Below are positions 1 to 7,587 of a stretch of DNA of 44,695 bases, in pieces. The translations under genes were made by a program, and so were the position numbers. Source of the stretch: an uncultured Eubacteriales bacterium (GTDB lineage: Bacteria > Bacillota > Clostridia > Oscillospirales > Oscillospiraceae). The stretch covers positions 1 to 44,695 of the forward strand of contig ONCI01000019.1 in the NCBI GenBank assembly GCA_900316255.1. Reading direction: 5' to 3'. How positions within the stretch are numbered: position 1 is the stretch's first letter; the number at the start of each line of letters is the position of its first letter. The notes under the pieces were generated by a model. It was given only the letters and a program-made list of their open reading frames with translations, was not told the DNA's origin and did no database searches.

Positions 1-477
1 CTGAAGGAGCGGCTGGAGGGCATGGGGGAGGAGCTGAAGGGAAGTTTGGGCGGCTGGCTGCGGGCCCAGCTGCTTTTGATGGGCATCACCTTTTTTGAGC
101 TTCTGGCAGCCTTTTTGCTGTTGAAGATCCCCTCGCCGGCCGCCGTCGCGGGCGTCACCGCCCTGGTGGACGCCCTGCCCCTGTTCGGCAGCGGCGTCAT
201 CCTGGCGCCCTGGGCCGTCTACTGCCTGCTCCTGGGCCAGAGCGCAAAGGGGCTGGGCCTGCTCATCAGCTGGGGTGTGGTGAGCCTGGTGCGCAGCTGC
301 ATCGAGGCCAAGCTCCTGGGAGATCAGATCGGGCTGCATCCGCTGGCCTCCCTCATGGCCATGTATGTGGGCTGGAGGGTCTGGAGCGTGTGGGGGATGC
401 TGCTTTTCCCCATGCTGCTGGTGACGGCCCGGCAGCTCAACGACCGGGGCGTGGTGAGGCTGTGGAGAAGGATATAA
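1..477 (+). CDS. AI-2E/YtvI-type membrane permease, C-terminal part (5' cut by window edge)
   Basis: The reading frame is open from the first base, so the start lies outside the window; 158 residues and the stop are visible. The visible part has about four hydrophobic segments. The loop around IPSPAAVAGVTALVDALPLFG, with the following GSGVIL and the later EAKLLGDQIGLHPL stretch, resembles the C-terminal half of AI-2E family transporters, including the sporulation protein YtvI of clostridia and bacilli. Full-length members have about 350 residues, so more than half is missing. The family is thought to export small molecules or ions, but substrates are mostly unproven. A heptanucleotide repeat tract begins directly after the stop codon. 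The choice between a YtvI orthologue and another AI-2E paralogue cannot be made from this fragment. Confidence 0.75.
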   Translation: MKERLEGMGEELKGSLGGWLRAQLLLMGITFFELLAAFLLLKIPSPAAVAGVTALVDALPLFGSGVILAPWAVYCLLLGQSAKGLGLLISWGVVSLVRSCIEAKLLGDQIGLHPLASLMAMYVGWRVWSVWGMLLFPMLLVTARQLNDRGVVRLWRRI

Positions 478-549
478 GTGAAGAGTGAAGAGTGAAAAGT
501 GAAGAGTGAAGAGTGAAGACTGAAAAGTGAAGACTGAAAAGTGAAGAGT
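478..549 (+). repeat. Heptanucleotide tandem tract (AGTGAAG type)
   Basis: About ten tandem copies of a 7-base unit, AGTGAAG with variants AGTGAAA and ACTGAAA, start at the stop codon of the upstream gene. The purine-rich strand is the coding strand of that gene. Related tracts follow other genes in this window. Confidence 0.9.
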
Positions 550-611
550 TGTGGTGTCCCGCTTCGCGGGATGGATTTGATAAGGAACAAAATCCAATAG
601 ATTTCGTCTAC

Positions 612-646
612 AATCCGGTAGCTTCCCACATGGAAGATACCGGATT
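612..646. promoter_or_regulatory. Inverted repeat abutting the -35 box of the stator operon
   Basis: Arms AATCCGGTA and TACCGGATT (612-620, 638-646) enclose a second pair, CTTCC and GGAAG (622-626, 632-636), around a 5-base loop. The last base is the first base of the -35 hexamer. It could be an operator or a terminator of the upstream gene; it lacks a clear T-run. Confidence 0.5.
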
Positions 647-674
647 TGACACATTCTGCGCTTTTTGGTATCAT
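646..674 (+). promoter_or_regulatory. Sigma-A-type promoter of the MotA/MotB-like pair
   Basis: TTGACA at 646-651, a 17-base spacer and TATCAT at 669-674. Transcription would start near 681, about 23 bases before the start codon, with the Shine-Dalgarno GGGAGG in between. Confidence 0.8.
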
Positions 675-703
675 AGAAAAACCTAAGATGGGAGGGATAC
701 GCA

Positions 704-1648
704 ATGATCAATCTTTCCAACATGCCCACCGCCGGCCTGGTGGTCATGATCGTGATCGGACTGCTGTTTGTGCTTTCTCTGCTGCTGCTGTTCCACGTCT
801 ATCTGCGCTACAAGCTGCTGGCGGGCAAGGCCAAGGGCGATCCGGAAAAGGTGCGGGGCTTCCGGGCCGCGGTGCTGGAGGAGTATACCAACGCCTACCG
901 GAAGTACGGGCAGGACACCAATACCCCCGCCATCATCTCCGACACCGTGGGGGCCAAGCTCTCGGGGCTGTTGTTCTGCGAGCGCTTTTTGAACAACGCC
1001 GTGTCCCTCTTCGTGACCCTGGGCCTCTTCGGCACCTTCCTGGGCCTGAGCATCTCGGTGGCCTCGCTGACCGAGCTGCTGCGCTACTCCAATGGGGAGG
1101 ACTGGCTCTCCGTGATGGACAGCGTGGGCGGCGGACTGCTGTCGGCCCTGTCCGGCATGGGCGTGGCCTTTTACACCTCCCTGGTGGGCGCGGGCTGCTC
1201 CATTTTGCTGACCATTCTGAAAACGATCTTCAATCCCCAGGCCGCCCGGGAGCAGATGGAGACCCGGATGGAGCTGTGGCTGGACACCGAGGTGGCCCCG
1301 GAGCTGTACACCGAGGCTGCCAAGAACGACTCCGACCTGGTGCGCCGCATGATCGCGGCCCTGAAGTCCGCTTCCGATGACTTCGGCGCCGCCGCCAAGG
1401 GAGCCTCCCTGGCCCTGGTCCAGGCCGCCAAGGAGAACCGGGACGCCATCGCCGGCTGGGACAGGAGCCTGGAGAAATTCAACGACGGCGTCCACGATTT
1501 CGCGGAGGTGGACTACAACCTGCGCGGCAGCGTGGAGCGTATGGACCTGGCGGTGCGGGACCTGGCCGGCGCCATGCGGGAGATCAACCGCCGCATGGAG
1601 GGCGGAAGCAAGTCCCAGGAAGGCGGCAAGCATGAGAAGGCAGTTTAA
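704..1648 (+). CDS. MotA/TolQ/ExbB-type proton-channel subunit
   Basis: A 314-residue protein with a hydrophobic segment near residues 10-34 and two more near 98-122 and 143-172, the arrangement of the MotA/TolQ/ExbB channel core. The segment LFVTLGLFGTFLGLS and the glycine-rich GGGLLSALSGMGVAFYTSL match the conserved channel helices of that family. The region after residue 180 is hydrophilic and predicted helical and may form a cytoplasmic tail. The ATG follows GGGAGG at a good distance. The next gene overlaps it by 17 bases and encodes the matching MotB/OmpA-type partner, so the two probably form an ion-driven 5:2 stator-like complex. No flagellar, Tol or TonB genes are nearby. ZorA of Zorya defence systems is another member of this superfamily, but no zorC, zorD or zorE is present. 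Confidence 0.8.
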   Translation: MINLSNMPTAGLVVMIVIGLLFVLSLLLLFHVYLRYKLLAGKAKGDPEKVRGFRAAVLEEYTNAYRKYGQDTNTPAIISDTVGAKLSGLLFCERFLNNAVSLFVTLGLFGTFLGLSISVASLTELLRYSNGEDWLSVMDSVGGGLLSALSGMGVAFYTSLVGAGCSILLTILKTIFNPQAAREQMETRMELWLDTEVAPELYTEAAKNDSDLVRRMIAALKSASDDFGAAAKGASLALVQAAKENRDAIAGWDRSLEKFNDGVHDFAEVDYNLRGSVERMDLAVRDLAGAMREINRRMEGGSKSQEGGKHEKAV

Positions 1649-2729
1649 GGGCCGGTCCGACGCCTTTGTCCGCTCCAACGAGGGCGAGCAGGGCTTCTGG
1701 CCGTCCTACGCGGACATGATGTCCGCCGTGGCGCTGATCCTGTTTTTCGTGATGCTGCTCAGTTACATCCAGAATCTCATCACCGGCAACAACCTGCAGA
1801 ACACCGAGGCTGCCCTGGCCAGCACCGAGCAGCAGCTCAATCTCTCCGAGATGAAGCTGGCCGATACCGAGGAGGAGCTCAGCGGTACTCAGGAAAAGCT
1901 GGTGGACACCCAGGAGGCCCTCACCGCCTCCCAGACCGAGCTGAAGGAGACCCAGAACAGCCTGAAACTGACTCTGCAGCAGGTGTCCGCGGCGGAGGAT
2001 CAGCTCAACAAGGTCACTGTGGACCTGGACAAGGCAAAGCTGACCCTGGCTCAGCAGCAGAAGGACCTGGCGGGCCAGAACGCCCTGCTGGCGGAGCAGA
2101 AGGCCCTGATCGCCGATCAGGAGCAGTACATGAAGGCCGCGGCCGAGGAGCTGATGGCCATGCGCAGCCAGATGCAGACCATCGCGGTGCTGCGCCTGTC
2201 CATCCTGGAGCAGATCCGGGACAGCATGGTGAAGACCATGGGGGACGCCTCCAAGGTCTCCATCAGCGACAACGGCAACATCATCCTCAGCGAGAGCATC
2301 CTCTTTGACGTGGGCTCCTCGGAGATCAAGCCCGAGGCTTCCCCGGCCCTGGACCAGCTGGTGGACGTGTTCCAGAAGTTCCTGGCCGATGATAATAACG
2401 CCAAGTATGTGGACAGCATCGTCATCTCCGGCCACACCGACAGCACCGGCACCGATGAGGACAACCGCATCCTCTCCACCGACCGGGCCAACGCCGTGCT
2501 CAACTACCTGATGGCCGGGAAGAACGGCAGACTTACCCGCTACGCCGGCTACTTCTGTGCCGCGGGCTACGGCGAGACCCGGCCCGTGCAGACCAATGAG
2601 ACAGAGCAGGGCCGCGCCGCCAACCGGCGCATCGAGATCTCCATCATCCTGCGGGACGACAGCGTCATGCAGATCGTGGAGAGCTACCTGGACATCGAAC
2701 CGCCCAAAATGCCGGGGAATGAGGGTTGA
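1632..2729 (+). CDS. MotB/OmpA-type peptidoglycan-binding stator partner with coiled coil
   Basis: A 365-residue protein. I chose the ATG at 1632, inside the upstream gene, because the frame upstream of it is not protein-like and the product then begins with a short basic N-terminus like MotB. A single transmembrane helix near residues 28-46 begins with YADMMSAVALILFFVMLLS. Asp28 aligns with the proton-binding Asp of MotB (Asp32 in E. coli, in YADFMTAMMAFFLVMW). Residues about 60-190 are a long run rich in Gln, Glu, Leu and Thr with strong coiled-coil character. The C-terminus is an OmpA-like domain with SGHTDSTGTDEDN and LSTDRANAV, the peptidoglycan-binding Asp and Arg signature, and RAANRRIEI near the end. 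The protein is probably anchored in the membrane, spans outwards and grips the wall. Its force-receiving partner is unknown. Confidence 0.8.
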   Translation: MRRQFKGRSDAFVRSNEGEQGFWPSYADMMSAVALILFFVMLLSYIQNLITGNNLQNTEAALASTEQQLNLSEMKLADTEEELSGTQEKLVDTQEALTASQTELKETQNSLKLTLQQVSAAEDQLNKVTVDLDKAKLTLAQQQKDLAGQNALLAEQKALIADQEQYMKAAAEELMAMRSQMQTIAVLRLSILEQIRDSMVKTMGDASKVSISDNGNIILSESILFDVGSSEIKPEASPALDQLVDVFQKFLADDNNAKYVDSIVISGHTDSTGTDEDNRILSTDRANAVLNYLMAGKNGRLTRYAGYFCAAGYGETRPVQTNETEQGRAANRRIEISIILRDDSVMQIVESYLDIEPPKMPGNEG

Positions 2730-2739
2730 GAAAAGGCGT

Positions 2740-2939
2740 GCTGCAAAACACGAAAAAGAACGCAAAGCCCCCGGTCATAGCGTAGGGGAGGGCCTCTGCG
2801 TGCCCTGCGGGTAAGTGCCCTCCCGGCGGGACCTGGCAATATCGCAAAAAATGTTCGGCGAATTCGCATGATCTGCGAGTTTGCCGAACATTTTTAATCT
2901 TTGTTCCTATCTGCGGGAGGGGCGAGCCCCTCCCCTACG
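2740..2939. repeat. Composite palindromic element, copy A
   Basis: About 200 bp closely matching, in inverse orientation, 44429-44637. In order it holds a GC-rich block (GTAGGGGAGGGCCTCTGCG onwards, 2783-2833), a long hairpin at 2846-2895 with arms containing TGTTCGGCGAATTCGCA and TGCGAGTTTGCCGAACA, and the small palindrome GGGAGGGGCGAGCCCCTCCC. The hairpin ends in a T-run and could terminate the stator operon. Confidence 0.85.
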
Positions 2940-3019
2940 GCGCTGGCGGGCTGCTGCAAAACGCTGCGGTGCCTTTTCGCGTGATCCTACCGCGGAGACC
3001 GGGTCACTTCCGCCGCGTT

Positions 3020-3301
3020 TTACGCCTCCAGCGCCGCGTCCAGGGCGGCCTTCGTGCCGGCCTTGATATCCTCATAGCTCATGAAGAGCCGGGCCTCGAA
3101 GATCTTTTTTCCGTCCACAAAGAAAGTGGGGACGGCGTAGTAATCGTAGCGGTCGGCGATCTCCGGCTGCTGGGATTCCTCGATCCTCGTCAGGGGGATC
3201 TGACGGTAACGCGGATTTTCTTCAAAGAGCTCGTCCAGAGCCCGCCGGGCCTTGTCACAGTAGCCGCAGCTGTCCAGGTGAAACATCAGAACTTCTTTCA
3301 T
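3020..3301 (-). CDS. Glutaredoxin/thioredoxin-like small redox protein
   Basis: A 93-residue protein beginning MKEVLMFHLDSCGYCDKARR. The CGYC motif at about residues 12-15 sits after the first beta strand, as in glutaredoxins. YYAVPTFFVDGKKIFE holds the cis-Pro loop (VPTFF) of the thioredoxin fold. The length suits a single-domain glutaredoxin or thioredoxin-like protein. I chose the ATG at 3301 because AGGAGA precedes it by six bases; an upstream in-frame start would lie in repeat DNA. It probably reduces disulfides or mixed disulfides in the cytoplasm; the partner is not evident. It stands alone between repeats. The palindromic repeat at 3323 reaches to within about 20 bases of the start codon. 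Confidence 0.85.
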   Translation of the reverse strand: MKEVLMFHLDSCGYCDKARRALDELFEENPRYRQIPLTRIEESQQPEIADRYDYYAVPTFFVDGKKIFEARLFMSYEDIKAGTKAALDAALEA

Positions 3302-3316
3302 TTCAAATCTCCTTTC

Positions 3317-3600
3317 TATATAGGCTCCCCTGTGCAAGGGGTCTTGGGTCTGTCAGCCGCCGTCTCACGCAAGGCGGATGACTGAGGGGTTGTTCCGTTT
3401 GCTATAGGCTCCCCTGTGCAAGGGGAGAAAACGGAGCGATCAGGGGATCGCTCCCTGCGCGGGGATGCGGGGCGCGGATTGAAACAAGTCTTCTGACTTC
3501 TGCCGCCAGATGCCACCTCCCCTTGCACAGGGGCGGTAAAACCGAGCGGCCCCTCTCAGTCACTTTGTGACAGCTCTCCCCGACGCGGGGAGAGCCAAGC
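3317..3600. repeat. Cluster of REP-like palindromic units
   Basis: This gap carries no gene. It holds several units of the pattern GGCTCCCCTGTGCAAGGGG ... ACGCAAGGCGG ... TGAGGGGTTGT (3323-3393), a second start of the unit at 3417, an inverted ACCTCCCCTTGCACAGGGG near 3516, and a further variant with GACAGCTCTCCCC near 3571-3597. Related units occur at 9.1, 10.7, 11.9, 18.4, 35.0 and 42.4 kb. Confidence 0.8.
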
Positions 3601-3624
3601 GGATCGTCTGTTTGCTGTTTCCTT

Positions 3625-3654
3625 ATCACTTTTCGCTCTTCACTCTTCTCTTTT
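3625..3654 (-). repeat. Heptanucleotide tract (AGTGAAG type) at the 3' end of the LysR gene
   Basis: Degenerate AGTGAAG/GCGAAAA units abut the stop codon of the LysR gene. The purine-rich strand is again the coding strand. Confidence 0.75.
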
Positions 3655-4599
3655 CTACAGTCCCCACAGGCCGGACTGCCTGCGGCAGAGGGCGATGAAG
3701 TCCAGCACCGCCGGGGAGCGATAGCCGCTCTCCAGAAAGGCGATGGCCAGGGCGCCCATGCTCCCCTCCCCGGTCAGGGGGAAGAGGTCCAGGGAGCTTC
3801 CCTCCCCGCCCAGGTCGGCGTGGAGGGCGCGGAGGAAGAGCTCCGGATACACGGTGATGCCCATGCCCTCCTGGGAAAGGGCGAGGGCGGTCTCGATGTT
3901 CTCCGTCTCCAGCAGCACGCGGGGCAGAAAGCCCACGCTGCGGGCATGGTGCTCCAGCATGGCGCGAATGCGGTTGCCGGTTTTCAGGAGAATGAAGGGC
4001 TGGCCGGAGAAGAGCCGGATGTCCGCTCCCTCCTGCCGGGCGCGGCGGATGGCCTCCCCGTCCCCGCCGAAGACCTCCAGGGAGAAGGGCCGGGGACAGG
4101 CCAGAAACAGCCGCTCCCGCAGCAGCACGGAGACCTGGGCCCCCTGCACGTCGATGGGCATATAGCCGATGAGCACGTCGATCTCCCCCTGGCGCAGCCA
4201 CTCGTTGAGCTGGCGGTGGTTGCCCTCCATGAGGCTGATCTCCACAAGGGGGTGGCTTTTGCAGAACTCTGGCAGCAGCACCGGCAGCATGGCCCGGCCG
4301 CAGGTGTAGGACACGCCCAGGCGCAGCCGGCCCCGGCGGTGGTCGCTGATCTCCCCGGCCTCCCGCAGGATCTCCTGCTCCAGGGAGCAGATCTGCCGGG
4401 CGATGAGGGCCAGGCGCTCGCCGGCGTAGGTGAGCTTCAGCTCCGGTCCCCGCTCGAAGAGGGGGACGCCCAGCTCCTCCTCCAGCTTCGCCACATGGCC
4501 GGAGAGGGACTGCTGGGAAATATAGAGCCGCCGGGCCGCGTGGGTGAAGTTCTTTTCCTCCGCCGCGGCGAGGAAGTATTGCAGATTGCGAAAATTCAT
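3655..4599 (-). CDS. LysR-family transcriptional regulator
   Basis: A 314-residue protein starting MNFRNLQYFLAAAEEKNFTHAARRLYISQQSLSG when read through, which is the winged helix-turn-helix of LysR regulators (residues 1-60). A periplasmic-binding-protein-like effector domain follows from about residue 90. I chose the ATG at 4599 because GGAGG lies six to seven bases upstream; a GTG eight codons earlier lacks a ribosome site. The gene diverges from the korDABC operon, the usual layout for a LysR regulator and its target, so it probably controls 2-oxoacid oxidation in response to a pathway metabolite. Its own promoter carries a palindrome in the spacer, which suggests autorepression. The effector cannot be read from the sequence. 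Confidence 0.9.
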   Translation of the reverse strand: MNFRNLQYFLAAAEEKNFTHAARRLYISQQSLSGHVAKLEEELGVPLFERGPELKLTYAGERLALIARQICSLEQEILREAGEISDHRRGRLRLGVSYTCGRAMLPVLLPEFCKSHPLVEISLMEGNHRQLNEWLRQGEIDVLIGYMPIDVQGAQVSVLLRERLFLACPRPFSLEVFGGDGEAIRRARQEGADIRLFSGQPFILLKTGNRIRAMLEHHARSVGFLPRVLLETENIETALALSQEGMGITVYPELFLRALHADLGGEGSSLDLFPLTGEGSMGALAIAFLESGYRSPAVLDFIALCRRQSGLWGL

Positions 4600-4655
4600 A
4601 GTCCGCCTCCATAAGGGACTCACTCTTCCCTCTTCCCTCTTCTCTTTTCCCTTTC

Positions 4656-4684
4656 AATATACCACAGGCATTTGCCTGTGGCAA
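4656..4684 (-). promoter_or_regulatory. LysR-gene promoter with palindromic operator in the spacer
   Basis: On the minus strand, TTGCCA (plus 4679-4684) and TATATT (plus 4656-4661) are separated by 17 bases. The spacer and the first bases of the -35 box form the palindrome CCACAGGCATTTGCCTGTGG at 4662-4681, with 9-bp perfect arms. A bound protein would block the promoter. The divergent kor operon starts about 120 bp away. Confidence 0.75.
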
Positions 4685-4805
4685 GAGCAAGGAAAGAAGT
4701 GTTTTCCTTTTTCCTGAATTTGGTGTTTAATAAGCTGAGAGAGGTCCGCTCCGCCCGCCCTGGGGGAGGGCGGGGGACGAAGGACCCAAAAAAGGAGAGT
4801 ACAGC

Positions 4806-5006
4806 ATGATCGGGAGAAAAAAGCTCGTGATCGAGCCCGCCTGGTGCAAGGGCTGCGGCATCTGCGCCGCCTTCTGCCCCAAGCAGGTCCTGGAGATCCA
4901 AAAGGAAAAAGTCACGGTGAAGGATCCGGAGGCGTGCATCCTCTGCGGGATGTGTGAGCTGCGCTGCCCGGACTACGCCATTTATCTTGTGAATCTGGAA
5001 GAGTGA
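4806..5006 (+). CDS. korD: 2-oxoglutarate:ferredoxin oxidoreductase, ferredoxin-like delta subunit
   Basis: A 66-residue protein with two complete [4Fe-4S] motifs, CKGCGICAAFCP near residues 14-25 and CILCGMCELRCP near 44-55. It is the small dicluster ferredoxin subunit typical of four-subunit 2-oxoacid oxidoreductases and would pass electrons from the thiamine-diphosphate subunit to free ferredoxin. A good ribosome site (AAGGAG) precedes the ATG. It is the first gene of a tight operon; korA starts 13 bases after its stop. The short length without extra domains matches KorD or VorD, and the neighbouring korA decides for KorD. Confidence 0.9.
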   Translation: MIGRKKLVIEPAWCKGCGICAAFCPKQVLEIQKEKVTVKDPEACILCGMCELRCPDYAIYLVNLEE

Positions 5007-5019
5007 GGAGGGGAGAAGA

Positions 5020-6156
5020 ATGTCGAAAGCTGTCCTGATGCAGGGGAACGAGGCCGCTGTGGAGGGCGCCATTGCCGCCGGCATGCGCGTCTTCGCGGGC
5101 TACCCCATCACCCCTTCCACCGAGATCGCGGAGCAGAGCGCTCTGCGGCTGCCCCAAGTGGGCGGCCACTTCATCCAGATGGAGGATGAGATCTCCTCCA
5201 TCGCCGCCGTGCTGGGCGCCTCCGCCGCCGGTGTCAAGGCCATGACCGCCACCTCCGGCCCGGGCTTCTCCCTGATGCAGGAGAATCTGGGCTACGGCGC
5301 CATGGCGGAGATCCCCTGTGTGATCGTGGACGTGCAGCGGGCCGGCCCCTCCACGGGCCTTCCCACCAGCCCCGCCCAGGGGGACTATATGCAGGCCCGC
5401 TGGGGCACCCACGGGGACCATCCGGTGATCGTCCTGTCTCCCTCCTCCGTGCTGGAGACCTATACCCTGATCATCCGGGCCTTCAACCTGTCGGAAAAGT
5501 ACCGGACCCCGGTGATCTTCCTGATGGACGAGATCGTGGGCCACATGCGGGAGGGCGTGGAGCTGCCCAAGCCCAATACCCTGCGCATAAACCAGCGCAA
5601 GATGAGCTTCCACGACGGGGCCAACAAGCAGTGCTATTACGTCCCGGAGGGGCAGTACGTCCCCGCCATGAAGCCCTTCGGCCGGGGCGAGCGCTACAAC
5701 ATCACCGGCCTTGCCCATGACGAGGGCGGCTTCCCCACCAACAGCACCCAGGTGGCCGGCAAGCTGGTGAGCAGGCTTCTGGCGAAGATCGAGGACAATG
5801 TGGACGACATCGTCCGCATCGAGGAATACGCCATGGACGACGCCGAGACCGCCGTGGTCTGCTTCGGCGGCACGACCCGGGCCGCCATGGAGGCGGTGCT
5901 GGCCGCCCGGGAGGCGGGCCAAAAGGTGGGCCTGTTCCGGCCCATCACCGTCTGGCCCTTCCCGGAAAAGCAGCTGAAGGCCCGGCTCCCCCAGCTCAAG
6001 CGCATCCTGATGGTGGAGCACAACCACGGCCAGATGCTGCTGGAGGTCCAGCGCAGCGCCGGCGGCAGCGTCCCCGTCTCCTTCCTGGGGAAGGTGGACG
6101 GCACCGTCATTTCCCCCGCCGAGATCCTCGCCAAACTGCAGGAAAGGGAGGTCTGA
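5020..6156 (+). CDS. korA: 2-oxoglutarate:ferredoxin oxidoreductase, alpha subunit
   Basis: A 378-residue protein. The N-terminal half holds the pyrimidine-binding-type domain with GYPITPSTEIAE (about 28-39), QMEDEISS, MTATSGPGFSLMQEN and VQRAGPSTGLPT, followed by QARWGTHGDHPVI. This pattern is that of KorA from methanogens and clostridia rather than VorB or PorA. The C-terminal third is the transketolase C-terminal-like domain. With KorB it oxidatively decarboxylates 2-oxoglutarate to succinyl-CoA and CO2 and reduces ferredoxin; the reaction is reversible in anaerobes. The ribosome site is GAGGAGGGG. The gene order delta-alpha-beta-gamma is intact. Substrate is inferred from motif similarity; branched-chain 2-oxoacids remain possible. 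Confidence 0.9.
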   Translation: MSKAVLMQGNEAAVEGAIAAGMRVFAGYPITPSTEIAEQSALRLPQVGGHFIQMEDEISSIAAVLGASAAGVKAMTATSGPGFSLMQENLGYGAMAEIPCVIVDVQRAGPSTGLPTSPAQGDYMQARWGTHGDHPVIVLSPSSVLETYTLIIRAFNLSEKYRTPVIFLMDEIVGHMREGVELPKPNTLRINQRKMSFHDGANKQCYYVPEGQYVPAMKPFGRGERYNITGLAHDEGGFPTNSTQVAGKLVSRLLAKIEDNVDDIVRIEEYAMDDAETAVVCFGGTTRAAMEAVLAAREAGQKVGLFRPITVWPFPEKQLKARLPQLKRILMVEHNHGQMLLEVQRSAGGSVPVSFLGKVDGTVISPAEILAKLQEREV

Positions 6157-6160
6157 AATC

Positions 6161-7000
6161 ATGCCCAGTGATCTGATCCATCTCTATATGCGCATTGACC
6201 ATCTGCCCCACATCTGGTGCCCCGGCTGCGGCAACGGCGTCATCATGCGGGACGTGGCGGTGGCGCTGGACGAGCTCATCAACGACCCGGAGCTGAACAT
6301 CGACCGGGACGATATCGTCATCGTCTCCGGCATCGGCTGCTCCTCCCGGGCGGCGGGCTATCTGGACTTCAACTCCATCCACACCACTCACGGCCGGGCC
6401 ATCGCCTTTGCCACCGGCATCAAGATGGCCAATCCCAAGCTGCACGTCATCGTGCTCACCGGCGACGGGGACTGCTCCGCCATCGGCGGCAACCACCTGA
6501 TCCACGCCGCCCGCCGGAACCTGGGCCTCACGGTGATCTGCTTCAACAACGACATCTACGGCATGACCGGCGGGCAGTATTCGCCCACTACCCCCACCGG
6601 CGACAAGGCCACCACCGCTCCCTACGGCAATCTGGACCGGCCCTTTGACATCGCGAACCTGGCTGCCGGCGCCGGCGCCTCCTTCGCCGCCCGGGGCGAC
6701 GTGTACCACGCCCGGGAGACCACCGAGATCATCAAGAAAGCCATCCTCCACAAGGGCTTCTCCCTGGTGGACGTGTATTCCATCTGCCCCACCTACTACG
6801 GCCGCAAGAACAAGAAGGGCGACGCCGTGGAGATGATGAAGTGGCAGCGGGACAACCTGATCCCCATGAGTCGCTACACCGTGATGAGCGAGGCGGAGCT
6901 GGCGGGCAAAAAGCCCATCGGCATCCTGGCGGAGAATGACTTCCCCGAGTATACGGAGGAGTATCAGAAGCTCATTGACCGCTGCCAGGGCAAAAACTAA
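6161..7000 (+). CDS. korB: 2-oxoglutarate:ferredoxin oxidoreductase, beta (thiamine diphosphate) subunit
   Basis: A 279-residue protein with the family hallmarks WCPGCGNG (residues 19-26), SGIGCSSR (56-63), HGRAIAFATGIKMANP and the thiamine-diphosphate/Mg motif GDGD (101-104) followed by NN at 129-130 and YGMTGGQYSPTTP. It binds the thiamine diphosphate and, in this family, a [4Fe-4S] cluster. It starts five bases after the korA stop, with AAAGGGAGG overlapping the end of korA, so the two are translationally coupled. All expected cofactor residues are present and the length is normal. Confidence 0.92.
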   Translation: MPSDLIHLYMRIDHLPHIWCPGCGNGVIMRDVAVALDELINDPELNIDRDDIVIVSGIGCSSRAAGYLDFNSIHTTHGRAIAFATGIKMANPKLHVIVLTGDGDCSAIGGNHLIHAARRNLGLTVICFNNDIYGMTGGQYSPTTPTGDKATTAPYGNLDRPFDIANLAAGAGASFAARGDVYHARETTEIIKKAILHKGFSLVDVYSICPTYYGRKNKKGDAVEMMKWQRDNLIPMSRYTVMSEAELAGKKPIGILAENDFPEYTEEYQKLIDRCQGKN

Positions 7001-7012
7001 GGGGGAGAGAGC

Positions 7013-7582
7013 ATGAGCAATCGTTATGAAATGCGTTTCGCCGGCTCCGGCGGCCAGGGCGTCATCCTGGCCAGCGTCATCCTGGCGGAGGCCGCCGTCA
7101 TCGCCGGACTCAACACCGTCCAGTCCCAGGCCTACGGACCCGAGGCCAGAGGCGGTGTCAGCAAGGCGGAGACCGTGGTGAGCCGGGAAAAGATCTGGTA
7201 TTCCAAGGTCACGAAGCCCAACTTCCTCCTGGCCCTGACCCAGGCCTCCCTGAACGCCTATTCCGGGACCCTGGCCGAGGGCGCCGCCGTCATGATGGAC
7301 GAGAGCCTCTCCCGGCCGGAGAACCTGCCCGAGGAGCGGGTCATCGCCGTGCCCATCCTGCGCACCGCCAGGGAGAAGGTGGGCAAGGCCTTTACCGCCA
7401 ACATCGTGGCGGTGGGCGCCATCAACGCCGCCCTGCAGCTTTTCACCGACGAGGAGCTGATGGAGGCGGTAAAACGCCACATCCCCGCCGGCACCGAGGA
7501 AATCAATAAAAAGGCCCTGGAGGCGGGGAAGGAGCTCATCACGCCCGCCCAGGCCCAGGCCTTCTGCCATCATCTGGGGTAA
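7013..7582 (+). CDS. korC: 2-oxoglutarate:ferredoxin oxidoreductase, gamma subunit
   Basis: A 189-residue protein of the pyruvate/ketoisovalerate oxidoreductase gamma domain. It begins with FAGSGGQGVILAS (about 9-21) and contains QAYGPEARGG, both conserved in this family. It completes the four-subunit complex. The ribosome site is GGGGGAGAG. The stop is five bases before the next start, tying the CoA-transferase gene into the same operon. Confidence 0.9.
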   Translation: MSNRYEMRFAGSGGQGVILASVILAEAAVIAGLNTVQSQAYGPEARGGVSKAETVVSREKIWYSKVTKPNFLLALTQASLNAYSGTLAEGAAVMMDESLSRPENLPEERVIAVPILRTAREKVGKAFTANIVAVGAINAALQLFTDEELMEAVKRHIPAGTEEINKKALEAGKELITPAQAQAFCHHLG

Positions 7583-7587
7583 GCGCC

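Noticed and set aside
704-2729. Complete Zorya defence system
   Set aside because: Only the MotA/MotB-like pair is present; no ZorC, ZorD or ZorE helicase/nuclease gene, and the MotA-like tail is short compared with typical ZorA.
646-2765. Long frames opposite or out of frame within the stator genes (also over the LysR, kor, proS and dnaK genes)
   Set aside because: They are shadow frames caused by GC-rich third codon positions, with Gly/Ala/Arg/His-rich low-complexity translations and no starts with ribosome sites.
3317-3600. CRISPR array suggested by recurring CTCCCCTGTGCAAGGGG units
   Set aside because: Units are irregularly spaced, in both orientations and dispersed through the window; there are no uniform spacers and no cas genes.
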